A stretch of DNA of 64,000 nucleotides from an uncultured Hymenobacter sp. (GTDB taxonomy: Bacteria > Bacteroidota > Bacteroidia > Cytophagales > Hymenobacteraceae): the NCBI GenBank assembly GCA_913776615.1, contig CAJYPK010000010.1, forward strand, positions 1 through 64,000, written 5' to 3'. Below the pieces are notes generated by a model. That model was not told the DNA's origin. It made no database searches and worked only from the letters and a program-made list of their open reading frames with translations. Shown here piece by piece: positions 1 through 9,471 of the stretch. The first letter of the stretch is position 1. Each line of letters opens with the position of its first letter. Both the position numbers and the translations under genes were made by a program.

Positions 1-87
1 TCGGTTGTCGCGTCCCGTGCCCAGTCGGCCACGCGTGTGCGGCTCGACTAACTGCCATTCCCGTTCGCTTAATTCGTGACGACGCAT
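1..87 (-). mobile_element. IS5-type transposase, N-terminal 29 codons (runs off left edge)
   Basis: Reading the complement from an ATG at 87 gives 29 open codons beginning MRRHELSEREWQLVEP and ending GTGRDNR, then the window ends. The pattern (H-x-L-S-x-x-x-W-x-x-x-E-P, then G-R-D-N-R) is the start of the IS5-family transposase N-terminal domain, as I know it from many copies. A TAnnTTTG-like box (TAGCTTTG, complement of 92-99) lies just before the ATG. The rest of the element and its far inverted repeat are outside the window. The near inverted repeat should lie inside the 3' end of the neighbouring gene at 97-1314. Family assignment rests on 29 residues only. Confidence 0.6.
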
Positions 88-96
88 GCCGCAAAG

Positions 97-1314
97 CTAC
101 CGCCTTTGCTGTCCACAGACTTTAGTACAGATGGCCGTATCCTGTAGTACCTCCCACGGCAGTGGCAGCGCTTCCCACACAATAGTATTCGGGTCGAGCG
201 TGCCGCCTGCCTGCTGATGCCAATACACTACATCAGCAGCCATCAGGCGCAGTACTTTACCGGGGCATTTAGTATCGAGTAGTTCTTCCATCCCCAGCGA
301 ATACAGCAGGTTTATCCAGTTATCACGGGCTTTATTCCAGGTTCCGGCTGCGATATTCCAGGTTGAAGAATCGTCGCCCTGCTTCACTATCATAGTCTCG
401 CGGCGAAACGTATTGGCCGACCATATTTTTTGTAGATAGCCGGCTAATTCTAGCAAGAGGGCTGTCCAGCGACCTAGTAGCTGGCCCTTTTGCTCGTCCG
501 TCAGCCGCATCAGTACCTCTTGTTCAGGGTAAACTTGGGCGATGGCCCACCAATTGGTAGTGGTAGGTGCGGGTGCTTTGGGTTCGCCGGTTAATAATCG
601 GCGCAATACGGAAGGCTGCTGACCATTGCGGCAGCGCCGAAACAGCATGTCGGCTACTTCATCATAAGCTCGCTGTTGCCCGCCGATGGTAAACTCACTG
701 CGCAGATTACTGCGTGCCGTGAAGTACGAAATAAATGCCGCGCTAAATACATCGCTCGCAAACTCCTCGTAGGATAGCTTATGGGCAAAGCCGCTTTTGC
801 TCGTCATGTGCAACTCGCGTTGGTGGCTAGCGGCCATAAGGCGCTCTATCTTTGCTTCTAAGTGCCGCAGAGCCCGAAACTGCTTGTTGTAGCGCCGCCG
901 CGATAGCCCACCTAATCCAGCTTTTTCCCGGGCCGCCCGGTCTAGGCGGTCAGTTTTGTAATTATGCTGCCCGGTAGTTTTGACTAGGCGTGGGTTCAGT
1001 TCTTGTAACAAATCCATTACCTGCTCAGGAGCGGTAAAGTCAGAGGTTGCCGCTGTTAAGGAATCGGGTAGCGGATAGTCAAATAGCTCGGCCGCTTTTC
1101 TCGCCTGCTTGGCAGCCCCTACCGGCAGCGCAAATTCCTCCGACATAGAAGAAAACTGCCAGGGATTATGGCGTAACGAACCCATTGCTGCCTTATTCAG
1201 GGTGTTTTGCTCGCCCGGTGTAAGGTGCTCTTGCAGAATAGGTAACAGTATTTCTGCTACGTCTTCTGGTCGGCGGCGCTGGGTCAGCGTTTGGTAAAGC
1301 GCAGTGAGGTCCAT
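97..1314 (-). CDS. Hypothetical protein, possibly altered at its C-terminus by the adjacent insertion sequence
   Basis: This is a 405-residue protein that I do not recognise. It is soluble-looking, with no signal peptide or membrane segment. There is a basic stretch near residues 130-165, and the C-terminal half is rich in Trp and Leu (NWWAIAQVYPEQ, TWNIAAGTWNKARDNW). The N-terminal 60 residues look helical. The stop lies only 9 bases from the transposase ATG of the element at the left edge, so the last residues (about CTKVCGQQRR) may be encoded by the end of that element rather than by the original gene. It sits head to tail with polA (28-base gap) but need not share its function. It could be accessory cargo brought in with the mobile element. 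Confidence 0.6.
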   Translation of the reverse strand: MDLTALYQTLTQRRRPEDVAEILLPILQEHLTPGEQNTLNKAAMGSLRHNPWQFSSMSEEFALPVGAAKQARKAAELFDYPLPDSLTAATSDFTAPEQVMDLLQELNPRLVKTTGQHNYKTDRLDRAAREKAGLGGLSRRRYNKQFRALRHLEAKIERLMAASHQRELHMTSKSGFAHKLSYEEFASDVFSAAFISYFTARSNLRSEFTIGGQQRAYDEVADMLFRRCRNGQQPSVLRRLLTGEPKAPAPTTTNWWAIAQVYPEQEVLMRLTDEQKGQLLGRWTALLLELAGYLQKIWSANTFRRETMIVKQGDDSSTWNIAAGTWNKARDNWINLLYSLGMEELLDTKCPGKVLRLMAADVVYWHQQAGGTLDPNTIVWEALPLPWEVLQDTAICTKVCGQQRR

Positions 1315-1341
1315 AATGTCTCCAAAGTAGCAGATGGGGGC

Positions 1342-4233
1342 CTAGTGCGCCTTCAGCCAGTTGTCGCCGGTACCGACTTCTACCTCCAGCGGCACGCCGT
1401 GGGGCAGCAGCAGGGCGTTGGTCATCAGCTCGCGGATTTTGGGCGTGACGTAGTCTACTTCCTCGCGCACGGCGTCGAACACGAGTTCGTCGTGCACTTG
1501 CAGGATCATCTTGGTGCCCAGCTTCTCGCGCTCCAGGAAGTCATGGATGTTGATCATCGCCTTCTTGATGATGTCGGCGGCCGTGCCCTGGATGGGGGCA
1601 TTGATGGCGTTGCGCTCGGTGTAGCCGCGCAGCGTGGCGTTGCGCGAGTTGATGTCGCGCAGGTAGCGGCGGCGCTTGAGTAGGGTTTCGGCGTATTCGA
1701 GCTCGCGGGCGCGGTTGATGCTGTCGTCCATGAACTGCTTCACGCTCGGGAATTCCTGGAAATACGTCTCGATGATGTCGGTAGCTTCCTTGCGGCTGAT
1801 GCCGATGCGCTGGGCCAGCCCGAAGGCCGAGATACCGTAGATGATGCCAAAGTTCACGGTCTTGGCCTTGCGGCGCATCTCGCTGTCTACCTGGTCGAGC
1901 GGCACGCCGAAGACCTTGCTGGCCGTGCTGCGGTGCACATCCTGGCCCAGCCGGAAGGCTTCGATCATGGTCGCGTCGCCCGAAAAGTCGGCCATGATGC
2001 GCAGCTCCACCTGCGAGTAGTCGGCGGCCAGCAGGATGTGCTGCTCGTCGCGCGGCACGAAGGCTTTGCGGATCTCGCGGCCCTTCTCGGTGCGGATGGG
2101 GATGTTCTGGAGGTTAGGGTTGGTCGAGGAGAGGCGGCCGGTGGCCGTTACGGCTTGGTTGAAGGTAGTGTGCACGCGGCCGTCGGTGCACACGAGCTGG
2201 GGCAGGGCCTCCACGTAGGTGCTGCGCAGCTTGGTAAGCTGGCGGTACTCCAGGATGAGGCCCGCGATGGGGTTATCGGCGGCCAGCTGGCTCAGGATTT
2301 CTTCGCCGGTGGCGTACTGCCCGGTCTTGGTTTTCTTGATTTTACCCCGGCCGATGTCCATTTTATCGAACAGCACCTCCCCCAGTTGCTTGGGCGAGCC
2401 GATGTTGAATTCCTGCCCGGCCTCGCGGAAAATCTGGCTTTCGAGCTCCTGCACGTAGCCTTGCAGCTCGGCCGAGTACTCGTTCATAGCCCCCGAGTCG
2501 ATGCGCACGCCTTCGTGCTCGATGTCGGCCAGTACGGGGACGAGGGGATTTTCTACCTCGTTGAGCAAGCCCAGCAGGCCCAGGTCTTTGAGCATGGGCT
2601 CGAATACCTGGCGCAGCTGCAAGGTCACATCGGCATCTTCGCAGGCGTAGTCGCGCACGGCGGCCGGGTCGAGGTCGGCCATCGTTTTCTGGTTTTTGCC
2701 CTTGGGGCCGATGAGGTCGGTGATGGGCACCGGCGTGTAGTGCAAATAGGTCTCAGCCAGCACGTCCATGTTGTGGCGCATGTCGGGCTCGATGAGGTAG
2801 TGCGCCAGCATGGTATCGAAGAACGGCCCGGCCACCCGCACGTTGTAGTTCTTGAGAATCAGCAAATCATACTTGATGTTCTGCCCGATTTTCAGAATGG
2901 TCGGATGCTCGAAAAACGGCCGGAACTCCTCGATCAGCGCCTGGCTGGCCTCGGCGTCGTCGCTGGGCACGGGCACGTAGTACGCCTCGCCCGCGTGCCA
3001 GCAGAAGCTCAGGCCCACCAGCCGCGCCGTCATGGTATTGAGGCCGGTGGTTTCGGTGTCGAAGCTTACCTCGGCCTGCTGCAATAAGAAATCCAGCAGC
3101 GACTTGCGCAGCGCAGGGGTATCGACCAGGTGGTAATTATGCGGTACGTCGGCCAGCGTCTTGGTGGGGCCGTGGTAGTACTCGCCGGCCTCCGCAGGAG
3201 CCAGCTCGCCGTTTTCGGCGGCGTTGACTACCGCCGCGCTGCCCTCGCCAAAGAGCGAGCCCTGGGCGCTCGGCGCGGCCACCTTGGGCCGGCGGGCCCC
3301 GCGCCCCACGGGCGCGGCCGGGCTGCGCCCGGCGCTGGCCCCGCCGCTCTCGCCCAATACCCGGGCGGCAAGCTGCCGGAACTCCAGCTCCTCAAACAGC
3401 GCCCGCAGCCGGGCCGCGTCGGGGGCGTCCATCACCAGCCGCTCGGCCTCAAACTCGATGGGCACGTTGACGTGAATCGTGGCCAGTTCCTTGCTGAGCA
3501 GGCCCTGCTCGGCGAAGTTGCGCACGTTTTCCTGCTGCTTGCCCTTGAGCTTGTCGGAGTTGGCAATCAGGTTTTCGACCGAGCCGTACTGCTTGATGAG
3601 CGCCTTGGCCGTTTTCTCGCCGATGCCGGGAATGCCGGGGATGTTGTCGCTGGCATCGCCCTGCAAGCCCAGGATATCCACCACCTGCTCCACGCGCTCC
3701 ACCTCGAAGCGCTCCAGCACGTGGGCCACGTCGAGCACCTCGGCCGCGTTGCCCATGAAGGCCGGGCGGTAAATCTTGATGTGCTCGGTCACGAGCTGGC
3801 AGTAGTCCTTGTCGGGCGTCATCATAAACACCTCAAAGCCTTCTTGCTCGGCCTTTTGCGCCAGGGTGCCAATCACGTCGTCGGCCTCGTAGCCCTCCTT
3901 CAGCAGCACCGGGATGTGGAAGGCGTCGATAATCTGCTTGATGTAAGGAATGGCGATGCCGATGTCCTCGGGCATGGCCTGGCGGTTGGCCTTGTAATTC
4001 TCGTCCTTCTCGTGCCGAAAGGTCTTGCCCGAGTCGAAGCACACGCCCAAATGAGTAGGCTTTTCCTTGAGCAGTACCTCCACCAGGGTATTGGTAAAGC
4101 CCAGGATGGCCCCGGTGTTCATTCCCTTCGAGTTGACTCGCGGGTTCTTGGCGAAAGCGAAGTGCGAGCGGTAGATGAGGGCAAAAGCGTCGAGCAGGAA
4201 AAGCTTTTTAGCGGGAGCAGCGGTATCGGACAT
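1342..4233 (-). CDS. polA: DNA polymerase I
   Basis: About 963 residues, full length for bacterial Pol I, which fills gaps and removes RNA primers. The 5'-3' exonuclease domain occupies roughly residues 1-300, with acidic motifs EADD and TPDKD and the helix-hairpin-helix PGIPGIGEKTA. An Ala/Pro/Gly-rich linker follows at about 300-360. The 3'-5' proofreading domain keeps its acidic residues (FDTETTGL near 390, later CEDAD), so proofreading looks intact. The polymerase domain has motif A (AADYSQVELR), motif B (RRKAKTVNFGIIYG) and motif C (LQVHDELVFD). I chose the ATG at 4233 (MSDTAAPAKK), six codons inside the longest frame, because family alignment begins at the following LFLLDAFALIYRS. A weak -7 box lies about 90 bases upstream. 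Confidence 0.95.
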   Translation of the reverse strand: MSDTAAPAKKLFLLDAFALIYRSHFAFAKNPRVNSKGMNTGAILGFTNTLVEVLLKEKPTHLGVCFDSGKTFRHEKDENYKANRQAMPEDIGIAIPYIKQIIDAFHIPVLLKEGYEADDVIGTLAQKAEQEGFEVFMMTPDKDYCQLVTEHIKIYRPAFMGNAAEVLDVAHVLERFEVERVEQVVDILGLQGDASDNIPGIPGIGEKTAKALIKQYGSVENLIANSDKLKGKQQENVRNFAEQGLLSKELATIHVNVPIEFEAERLVMDAPDAARLRALFEELEFRQLAARVLGESGGASAGRSPAAPVGRGARRPKVAAPSAQGSLFGEGSAAVVNAAENGELAPAEAGEYYHGPTKTLADVPHNYHLVDTPALRKSLLDFLLQQAEVSFDTETTGLNTMTARLVGLSFCWHAGEAYYVPVPSDDAEASQALIEEFRPFFEHPTILKIGQNIKYDLLILKNYNVRVAGPFFDTMLAHYLIEPDMRHNMDVLAETYLHYTPVPITDLIGPKGKNQKTMADLDPAAVRDYACEDADVTLQLRQVFEPMLKDLGLLGLLNEVENPLVPVLADIEHEGVRIDSGAMNEYSAELQGYVQELESQIFREAGQEFNIGSPKQLGEVLFDKMDIGRGKIKKTKTGQYATGEEILSQLAADNPIAGLILEYRQLTKLRSTYVEALPQLVCTDGRVHTTFNQAVTATGRLSSTNPNLQNIPIRTEKGREIRKAFVPRDEQHILLAADYSQVELRIMADFSGDATMIEAFRLGQDVHRSTASKVFGVPLDQVDSEMRRKAKTVNFGIIYGISAFGLAQRIGISRKEATDIIETYFQEFPSVKQFMDDSINRARELEYAETLLKRRRYLRDINSRNATLRGYTERNAINAPIQGTAADIIKKAMINIHDFLEREKLGTKMILQVHDELVFDAVREEVDYVTPKIRELMTNALLLPHGVPLEVEVGTGDNWLKAH

Positions 4234-4542
4234 AAAACGGAGGGCATACAAACTGGCGTCGAGTCAGCGACAAAGGGCTAAGCTCACCAAGCCAGCATAC
4301 GGGCAATTCACGCCCTGGGTAAAGATAGCGGCGCGGCTGGGCTGCTGGGTGGTATTTTAGTAGGTAGTGGTAGCGGTGGCGGGGCGATAGCCAGAGCCTA
4401 TGCCAACTATTTATTCGGATAGGAGTAGAGGATAACCTCAACCACACGACACGCCGGCTCGACATTACATAGGTGCTCTAGCTACTGGTAGCTAGCCTAC
4501 TGGCAACTCCTATTTCCATTCATTCGCCTCCTATCATTTACT
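4234..4542. promoter_or_regulatory. Divergent intergenic region between polA and the acyltransferase
   Basis: These 309 bases separate two divergent genes. On the complement a -7-like TATCTTT (4321-4327) could drive polA with a leader of about 85 bases. No clear TAnnTTTG box was found for the rightward gene. A short palindrome (CTAGCTACTGGTAGCTAG, about 4478-4495) lies ahead of the acyltransferase. No small open frame was convincing. Confidence 0.3.
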
Positions 4543-5643
4543 ATGCAGTATTCTTTGCCACCCATGTCAGCGGTGAGTGGGACGACCGTCTTATTACTGG
4601 GCGACGTGCTCCCAGCATCGGCGGCTAGCAATCCAGCCTTGGCCAGTCAGAAACCCTACTTGGCTGGCCTCGATGCGCTGCGAGCAGTAGCAGCACTCAG
4701 CGTTTGCCTCTACCATTGTACGGGTGGAATGTTGCCTAAACTGCTAGTGCCGACGGTCAAGCAAGCCTTTTCTTACGGCTACCTAGGAGTCGATATTTTT
4801 TTCGTCATCTCCGGGTTCATTATTCCCTACAGCCTGATCGGCAAGAATTACCAGGTTACGGGACTTTTCGGCTACCTTAAAAAGCGGATAGTACGCATCA
4901 CCCTACCGGCCTACGTATCGCTGCTGCTAATTATCACCCAGTGGTACGTTATCGACCTGTTCATCAACCATAATATGCGGTATACTGGTGCGTTGAGCCT
5001 GGCTCAGGTAGTGCACAATCTCTTGTTTACCGTTCCATTTACGCACTACGGCTGGATTAGCACGCTGTTCTGGACGCTAGCCATCGAGTTCCAGTTCTAC
5101 CTGTTCATTGGCTTATTTTTCAACTATCTTTTTAATCGCTCGCCCCTTTGGCTGGTGGGTATCTACGGCTTGGTCGCCGTCGCTGGACAATTCCCGGCGC
5201 TACAGGCGATGGGCTTTTTGCGCTATAGCACGCTGTTCGCTTTAGGCAGCTTGGCGCTGCTTTGGCAGCAGCAACGCTTACTGCCCCTGACATACGCCTG
5301 TGCGCTCACCGTATTTTTTGGCTTGGCTTACTGGCAGTTGGGCCTCTACGCAGCCTTACTAGGCGTAGGTACCGCGCTGGCTATCAATGCTATCAATTTC
5401 CGCATCCCGGTGCTTTCAGCACTGGGTAAAATGTCTTATTCCCTGTACCTTGTGCACGGTATCGTAGCTACCACGGCTGAGTTTATCCTTATTAAGGTAT
5501 TGCCTCCTACTACTGATACCCAGAAGCTGCTTTTATTGATCGCCTGTCTACTACTGGCAATTGCGGGCGCTTACCTCTTCTACATTGGGGTAGAAAAGCC
5601 TTTTTTACGACTAGCCAACCAGTCGCGTCGCCAAGCTACCTAG
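4543..5643 (+). CDS. Membrane O-acyltransferase, acyltransferase 3 family
   Basis: The protein has 366 residues with about ten hydrophobic segments, the layout of acyltransferase-3 (OafA/NodX-type) enzymes that transfer acetyl or other acyl groups to cell-surface polysaccharides from the cytoplasmic membrane. The family signature is near residue 45: LDALRAVAALSVCLYHC, with the His considered catalytic, followed by GYLGVDIFFVISGF. The C-terminal part (LGKMSYSLYLVHG) is also typical. The first 40 residues are a non-conserved hydrophilic extension. The gene stands alone, divergent from polA and convergent with the LOG gene. The substrate cannot be told from sequence. Codon use looks less GC-biased than in the neighbours, which may indicate a horizontally acquired surface gene. 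Confidence 0.85.
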   Translation: MQYSLPPMSAVSGTTVLLLGDVLPASAASNPALASQKPYLAGLDALRAVAALSVCLYHCTGGMLPKLLVPTVKQAFSYGYLGVDIFFVISGFIIPYSLIGKNYQVTGLFGYLKKRIVRITLPAYVSLLLIITQWYVIDLFINHNMRYTGALSLAQVVHNLLFTVPFTHYGWISTLFWTLAIEFQFYLFIGLFFNYLFNRSPLWLVGIYGLVAVAGQFPALQAMGFLRYSTLFALGSLALLWQQQRLLPLTYACALTVFFGLAYWQLGLYAALLGVGTALAINAINFRIPVLSALGKMSYSLYLVHGIVATTAEFILIKVLPPTTDTQKLLLLIACLLLAIAGAYLFYIGVEKPFLRLANQSRRQAT

Positions 5644-5686
5644 CCAGTGGCTTTTACTGGCTGCTTACGGATTTTTCAACTAAAAA

Positions 5687-5723
5687 CAAAGGCCGTCTGC
5701 GCAGGGTGCGCAGACGGCCTTTG
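5687..5723. terminator. Bidirectional terminator
   Basis: A perfect 16-bp stem (CAAAGGCCGTCTGCGC at 5687-5702 against 5708-5723) with a 5-base loop lies between two convergent genes. A-rich sequence precedes it and T-rich sequence follows, so it could serve both strands. Confidence 0.8.
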
Positions 5724-5740
5724 AGCATAAAAGGCCAACC

Positions 5741-6607
5741 TTAAAAGTTTGGCGATAGCGAATACTTGTGGTAGAAATCGTCGATGATTTTTACCGCCTC
5801 GCTGGCATCGTCCACGATGTGCACGAGGTCCATGTCTTCGGGCGAGATGTTGCGCTCCTCGCCCAGCATCACGTTCTTAATCCAGTCGAAGAGACCGCCC
5901 CAGTAGGCCGAGCCCACGAGCACAATGGGGAAGCGCCCGATTTTCTTGGTTTGGATGAGGGTAAGGGCCTCGAACAGCTCGTCGATGGTACCGAAGCCGC
6001 CGGGCATGCCCACGAAGGCCTGGGCGTACTTCACAAACATAACTTTCCGGACGAAAAAGTAATCGAAGTCGATGCACTTGTCCTGGTCGATGTACATGTT
6101 GTGCGTCTGCTCGAAGGGCAGCTCGATATTGAGGCCCACCGACTTGCCGCCTTCCGAGCGGGCACCCTTGTTGCCGGCTTCCATGATGCCGGGGCCGCCG
6201 CCCGTGATGACGCCGTAGCCGTGGCGCACGAGCTTGGCGGCAATTTCTTCGGCCAGTTGGTAGTAGGGATTTTCGGGCTTGGTGCGGGCCGAGCCGAAGA
6301 TGCTCACGCAGGGGCCGATTTTGGACAGCTTCTCGAAGCCCTCCACAAACTCGGCCATTACCTTGAAAATCTGCCAGCTATCGGCGATTTTAATCTCGTT
6401 CCAGTCCTTATCGACGAAGGCTTTGCGGATGCGCTGCTCGTCGGCGTCGCTGCCGAGCTTGGCCACGCCGCCGGTTTGCTGGCGCAATTCGGTGATGCTG
6501 GTAAGCTTGTTGTCGTTGACGTTGGGCTGGACGATGGTCTTGCCCGAGCCGGCGTTCAGGGTTTCGTCGGCGGCTTTGGTTTTACTGGTTTTCTTAAGTT
6601 TTGCCAT
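5741..6607 (-). CDS. LOG family protein (TIGR00730 type), putative nucleotide 5'-monophosphate phosphoribohydrolase
   Basis: The protein has 288 residues with a Rossmann-like LOG domain at about 95-270. The signature motifs are present: GGGPGIMEAGNKGA and PGGFGTIDELFEALTLIQ. In plants and many bacteria such proteins release free bases from nucleoside monophosphates, including cytokinin ribotides. The physiological substrate here is unknown. The first 60 residues are a Lys- and Asn-rich extension not needed for the fold. The gene is followed by the bidirectional terminator and transcribed away from the MacB-like gene's 3' end. The inverted-arm repeat at 6682-6792 lies just upstream, so its promoter must be near or within that repeat. 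Confidence 0.88.
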   Translation of the reverse strand: MAKLKKTSKTKAADETLNAGSGKTIVQPNVNDNKLTSITELRQQTGGVAKLGSDADEQRIRKAFVDKDWNEIKIADSWQIFKVMAEFVEGFEKLSKIGPCVSIFGSARTKPENPYYQLAEEIAAKLVRHGYGVITGGGPGIMEAGNKGARSEGGKSVGLNIELPFEQTHNMYIDQDKCIDFDYFFVRKVMFVKYAQAFVGMPGGFGTIDELFEALTLIQTKKIGRFPIVLVGSAYWGGLFDWIKNVMLGEERNISPEDMDLVHIVDDASEAVKIIDDFYHKYSLSPNF

Positions 6608-6681
6608 GAGGCCAGGGTGGGAAAAAAACGAAACCGCCCCGGCTCAACAAGCGGGGCGGCCAAAAATTTAGGCGGCGAATA

Positions 6682-6792
6682 TAAGCGGTGAAATGGTGAG
6701 TAGTGAGATGGTGAGTTGTTAGTTACGCGGCTACGCAACGCGCCTGCTCAATTCATAAGTCGCTATCTCACTACTCACCATTTCACCGCTTA
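6682..6792. repeat. Facing GGTGANNT octamer arrays (class 1 inverted-arm element)
   Basis: Arm 6682-6709 is the exact reverse complement of arm 6765-6792 (28 bases, no mismatch). Each arm is built from degenerate 7-8-base units (GGTGAAAT, GGTGAGT, AGTGAGAT). The spacer is 55 bases. The right arm ends on the TAA stop of the MacB-like permease at 6790-6792, so the element supplies or abuts that stop codon. Confidence 0.85.
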
Positions 6793-8055
6793 CTTCGCCC
6801 GAATGGCGATAACGGGGTCAAGGTTGGCGGCCATCACGGCCGGGATTATACCGGCCAGGATGCCAATGCCGACCGATACCATCAGGCCCAGCGAGATGTT
6901 GCCGAAACTCAGCGTGAGGGCCAGCGAATCTTGCGGTATCAGCGTGATGAGCCAAACCAGGAAGATACCGGCCGCGCCGCCCAGCAGGCACAGGAACACC
7001 GCCTCGAATAAAAACTGGAACAAGATAAAGTAGTTTTTAGCTCCCAGCGATTTTTGAATGCCGATGATGTTGGTGCGCTCGCGCACCGATACGAACATGA
7101 TGTTGGCAATGCCGAAGCCACCCACCACCATCGCAAACGAGCCGATGATGGCCCCGGCCAGCCCAATAACGTTGAAGAGCTTACCGATCATGTCGGCCAT
7201 CATTTCGGGGCGGTTGAGGGCGAAGTTATCTTCCTCGCGGGGCTTGAGGCCGCGGATGATGCGCATGTCGCCCCGCATCTCGGCTTCGAGGTTGAGAAGA
7301 CCGGGGTCGTCGTCGCGGCCTTTCACGGCGAGCGAGGGTGAGGGGCCACCCATGCCGGTGCTGCTGAGGGCGAAGATGCTGGCGAAAGCGTTGTACGGAA
7401 TCAGGCAGTTGGCGTCGTTGCTGGGGGTATCGAGCAGCTTTTTGCCCTCCTTTTTCATCACCCCGATTACTGTGAAATAGCGGCCATGAGTTTTGAACTG
7501 CCGGCCCACGGGCTCGCCCTGCGGGTAGAGGTTTTCGGCGATGGTCGCCCCGATGATGGCTACCGGTCGGCCGCCGTCTATTTCCTGCGACGTGAAATAG
7601 CGTCCCTGCTCGATGGGCACGTTCGACACGTTGCGGTACTCGTAGCTTACGCCCTGCAAGGCGCAGTCGCTCACCGAGTTGGCCCCGGCCTTAAAGGTAT
7701 TGCCGCTCTTGGCCACGAAAATGGCGACGCCGTTCTGGCTGCTGGCGGGCAGCATGCGCTGCAACTGCCGAAACTCGCGCGCCGTGGGCACGGGGCGGTT
7801 GAAGTACTTCCACCAGGGCAGGTTGGGGTCGAAGACCCAGGGCCACTTGCCCACGTAGATAACCTTGTCGCCCAGGAAGCTCATGCTGGCCCGCACGTTC
7901 GATTCGAGCGAATCGACCACCATGAACACGGCGATAATGGAGAAAATCCCCACCGTGACGCCCAGCAGCGACAAGATGGTACGCAGCAAATTGGCCCGCA
8001 ACGCCTGCCAGGCAAAGGCGAAGCTCTCGAGCACGAGGCGAAAAGTCAGCAGCAT
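6790..8055 (-). CDS. ABC transporter permease, MacB/FtsX type
   Basis: The protein has 421 residues. It has an N-terminal membrane helix (about 18-42), a large extracytoplasmic MacB-type domain (about 50-280) and three C-terminal helices with the FtsX domain (about 290-415). The signature GIANIMFVSVRERTNIIGIQKSLGA marks the coupling region of type VII (MacB-like) mechanotransmission permeases. These proteins work with an ATPase in export of lipoproteins, peptides or drugs. No ATPase gene lies next to it here, so the partner must be elsewhere. The start MLLTFRLVLESFAFAWQALRANLLRT is typical. The stop codon falls in an inverted-arm repeat. Confidence 0.88.
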   Translation of the reverse strand: MLLTFRLVLESFAFAWQALRANLLRTILSLLGVTVGIFSIIAVFMVVDSLESNVRASMSFLGDKVIYVGKWPWVFDPNLPWWKYFNRPVPTAREFRQLQRMLPASSQNGVAIFVAKSGNTFKAGANSVSDCALQGVSYEYRNVSNVPIEQGRYFTSQEIDGGRPVAIIGATIAENLYPQGEPVGRQFKTHGRYFTVIGVMKKEGKKLLDTPSNDANCLIPYNAFASIFALSSTGMGGPSPSLAVKGRDDDPGLLNLEAEMRGDMRIIRGLKPREEDNFALNRPEMMADMIGKLFNVIGLAGAIIGSFAMVVGGFGIANIMFVSVRERTNIIGIQKSLGAKNYFILFQFLFEAVFLCLLGGAAGIFLVWLITLIPQDSLALTLSFGNISLGLMVSVGIGILAGIIPAVMAANLDPVIAIRAK

Positions 8056-8187
8056 GTAGGGGTAGCGTTAGCTTGCCCGGCGGTCAGCCTGCCCGGCACA
8101 GCGCCCGAAAAGTACGGCCGCAGGCGGAAACTACTGATGGTTTGCAGATAACGAACCAGCCAAAGCTTACCCTATAAAAAAAAGTCG

Positions 8188-8195
8188 TACCTTTG
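8188..8195 (+). promoter_or_regulatory. -7 promoter box for queA
   Basis: TACCTTTG matches the Bacteroidota -7 consensus TAnnTTTG. It follows an A-rich run and lies about 41 bases before the queA ATG, a normal leader length. A clear -33 element was not identified. Confidence 0.65.
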
Positions 8196-8236
8196 CCCCC
8201 CGAATTTTCGGTAACTTCCCCCTAGTACTGCCCATC

Positions 8237-9292
8237 ATGGCGATGAAACTGCATGAGTTCAAGTTTGAGCTCCCCGAAGAGCTGATTGCCAGTCACCCTG
8301 CCCGCCACCGCGATGAGTCGCGCCTGATGGTGGTCAACCGCGCCACCGGCCAGATTGAGCACAAGATGTTTAAAGACATCCTGGACTATTTCGTGGAAGG
8401 TGACGTTTTCGTTTTCAACGACACGAAGGTATTTCCAGCCCGCATGTACGGGCAAAAAGAGCGCACCGGCGCCCAGATTGAAGTTTTCCTGCTCCGCGAA
8501 CTTAATAAGGAAGGCCGCTTGTGGGATGTGCTAGTGGATCCTGCCCGCAAAATCCGGGTGGGTAATAAGCTGTATTTCGGCGATTCCGACATCGTAGCCG
8601 AGGTTATCGACAACACCACTTCGCGGGGCCGCACCATCAAGTTCTTGTTTGATGGCACCGACGAGGAGTTCCGCAAGGCGCTTTATGAGCTGGGCGAAAC
8701 GCCCGTGCCGAAAGAAGTGCTGAAGCGCGAAACCGAGCCCGCCGACAAGGAGCGCTACCAGACGATTTTTGCCGAGCACATCGGGGCCGTGGCCGCGCCC
8801 AGCGCCGGCCTGCACTTCTCCCGCGAGGTAATGAAGCGCATGGAAATCAAGGGGATCGAGAAGGCGTACATCACGCTGCACGTGGGCCTGGGCACTTTCC
8901 GCAACGTGGATGTGGAAGACCTCACCAAGCACAAGATGGACTCGGAGCAGTTCTTCGTCGGCCCCGAAGCCGTGCAGATAGTGAACAAGTCGATTGACGC
9001 CAAGCGCCAGGTGTGCGCCATCGGCACCACCAGCATGCGAGCGCTCGATGCGTCGGTGTCGGCCAGCAGCCGCATCAAGGTGACGCAGGGCTGGAACGAC
9101 AAGTTTATTTACCCGCCCTACGACTTTAAAATCGCTAACTCGCTGCTGACCAACTTCCACCTGCCCGAAAGCACGCTGGTGATGATGGCCTCGGCCTTTG
9201 CCGGCTACAAGCTGCTGATGGAAGCTTATCAGGAAGCCATCAAGGAGAAATACCGCTTTTTCGCCTTCGGCGACGCCATGCTCATCCTGTAG
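8237..9292 (+). CDS. queA: S-adenosylmethionine:tRNA ribosyltransferase-isomerase
   Basis: The protein has 351 residues, close to the usual 340-356. QueA transfers the ribosyl part of S-adenosylmethionine to preQ1-modified tRNA, the penultimate queuosine step. Diagnostic stretches are present: an N-terminal [56 protein letters not shown] and GLGTFRNV. The C-terminal [23 protein letters not shown] is also typical. Either the ATG at 8237 or the one at 8243 (MKLHEF) could be used. The gene is monocistronic-looking, with its own promoter. The last G of its TAG stop is the first base of the inverted octamer array in front of ispD. Confidence 0.95.
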   Translation: MAMKLHEFKFELPEELIASHPARHRDESRLMVVNRATGQIEHKMFKDILDYFVEGDVFVFNDTKVFPARMYGQKERTGAQIEVFLLRELNKEGRLWDVLVDPARKIRVGNKLYFGDSDIVAEVIDNTTSRGRTIKFLFDGTDEEFRKALYELGETPVPKEVLKRETEPADKERYQTIFAEHIGAVAAPSAGLHFSREVMKRMEIKGIEKAYITLHVGLGTFRNVDVEDLTKHKMDSEQFFVGPEAVQIVNKSIDAKRQVCAIGTTSMRALDASVSASSRIKVTQGWNDKFIYPPYDFKIANSLLTNFHLPESTLVMMASAFAGYKLLMEAYQEAIKEKYRFFAFGDAMLIL

Positions 9293-9471
9293 GTGAAATG
9301 GTGAACTGGTGAGGTGGTGAGTTTGCGCCACTGGGGTGGCCCGGTTGCTTTGCGGCAGCCGGGCCATTTTTGTGGCCGGAATCTCCGCCAGCTTCTTACC
9401 TGCCCCGCTATGCCGCCCACCTTTCCCCCATCACCCGAAAACTCACCAGTTCACCAACTCACCACCTCACC
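9292..9471. repeat. Facing GGTGANNT octamer arrays around the ispD start
   Basis: Left arm 9292-9323 is four exact 8-base steps (GGTGAAAT, GGTGAACT, GGTGAGGT, GGTGAGTT). Right arm 9440-9471 is four inverted steps (AACTCACC, AGTTCACC, AACTCACC, ACCTCACC). The spacer of about 116 bases holds the ispD start codon. The right arm is translated as part of the IspD N-terminus. Confidence 0.88.

Noticed and set aside
1933..4281. Two open frames of about 380 codons antisense to polA
   Set aside because: They mirror polA codon bias and show no motifs; polA is complete on the complement.
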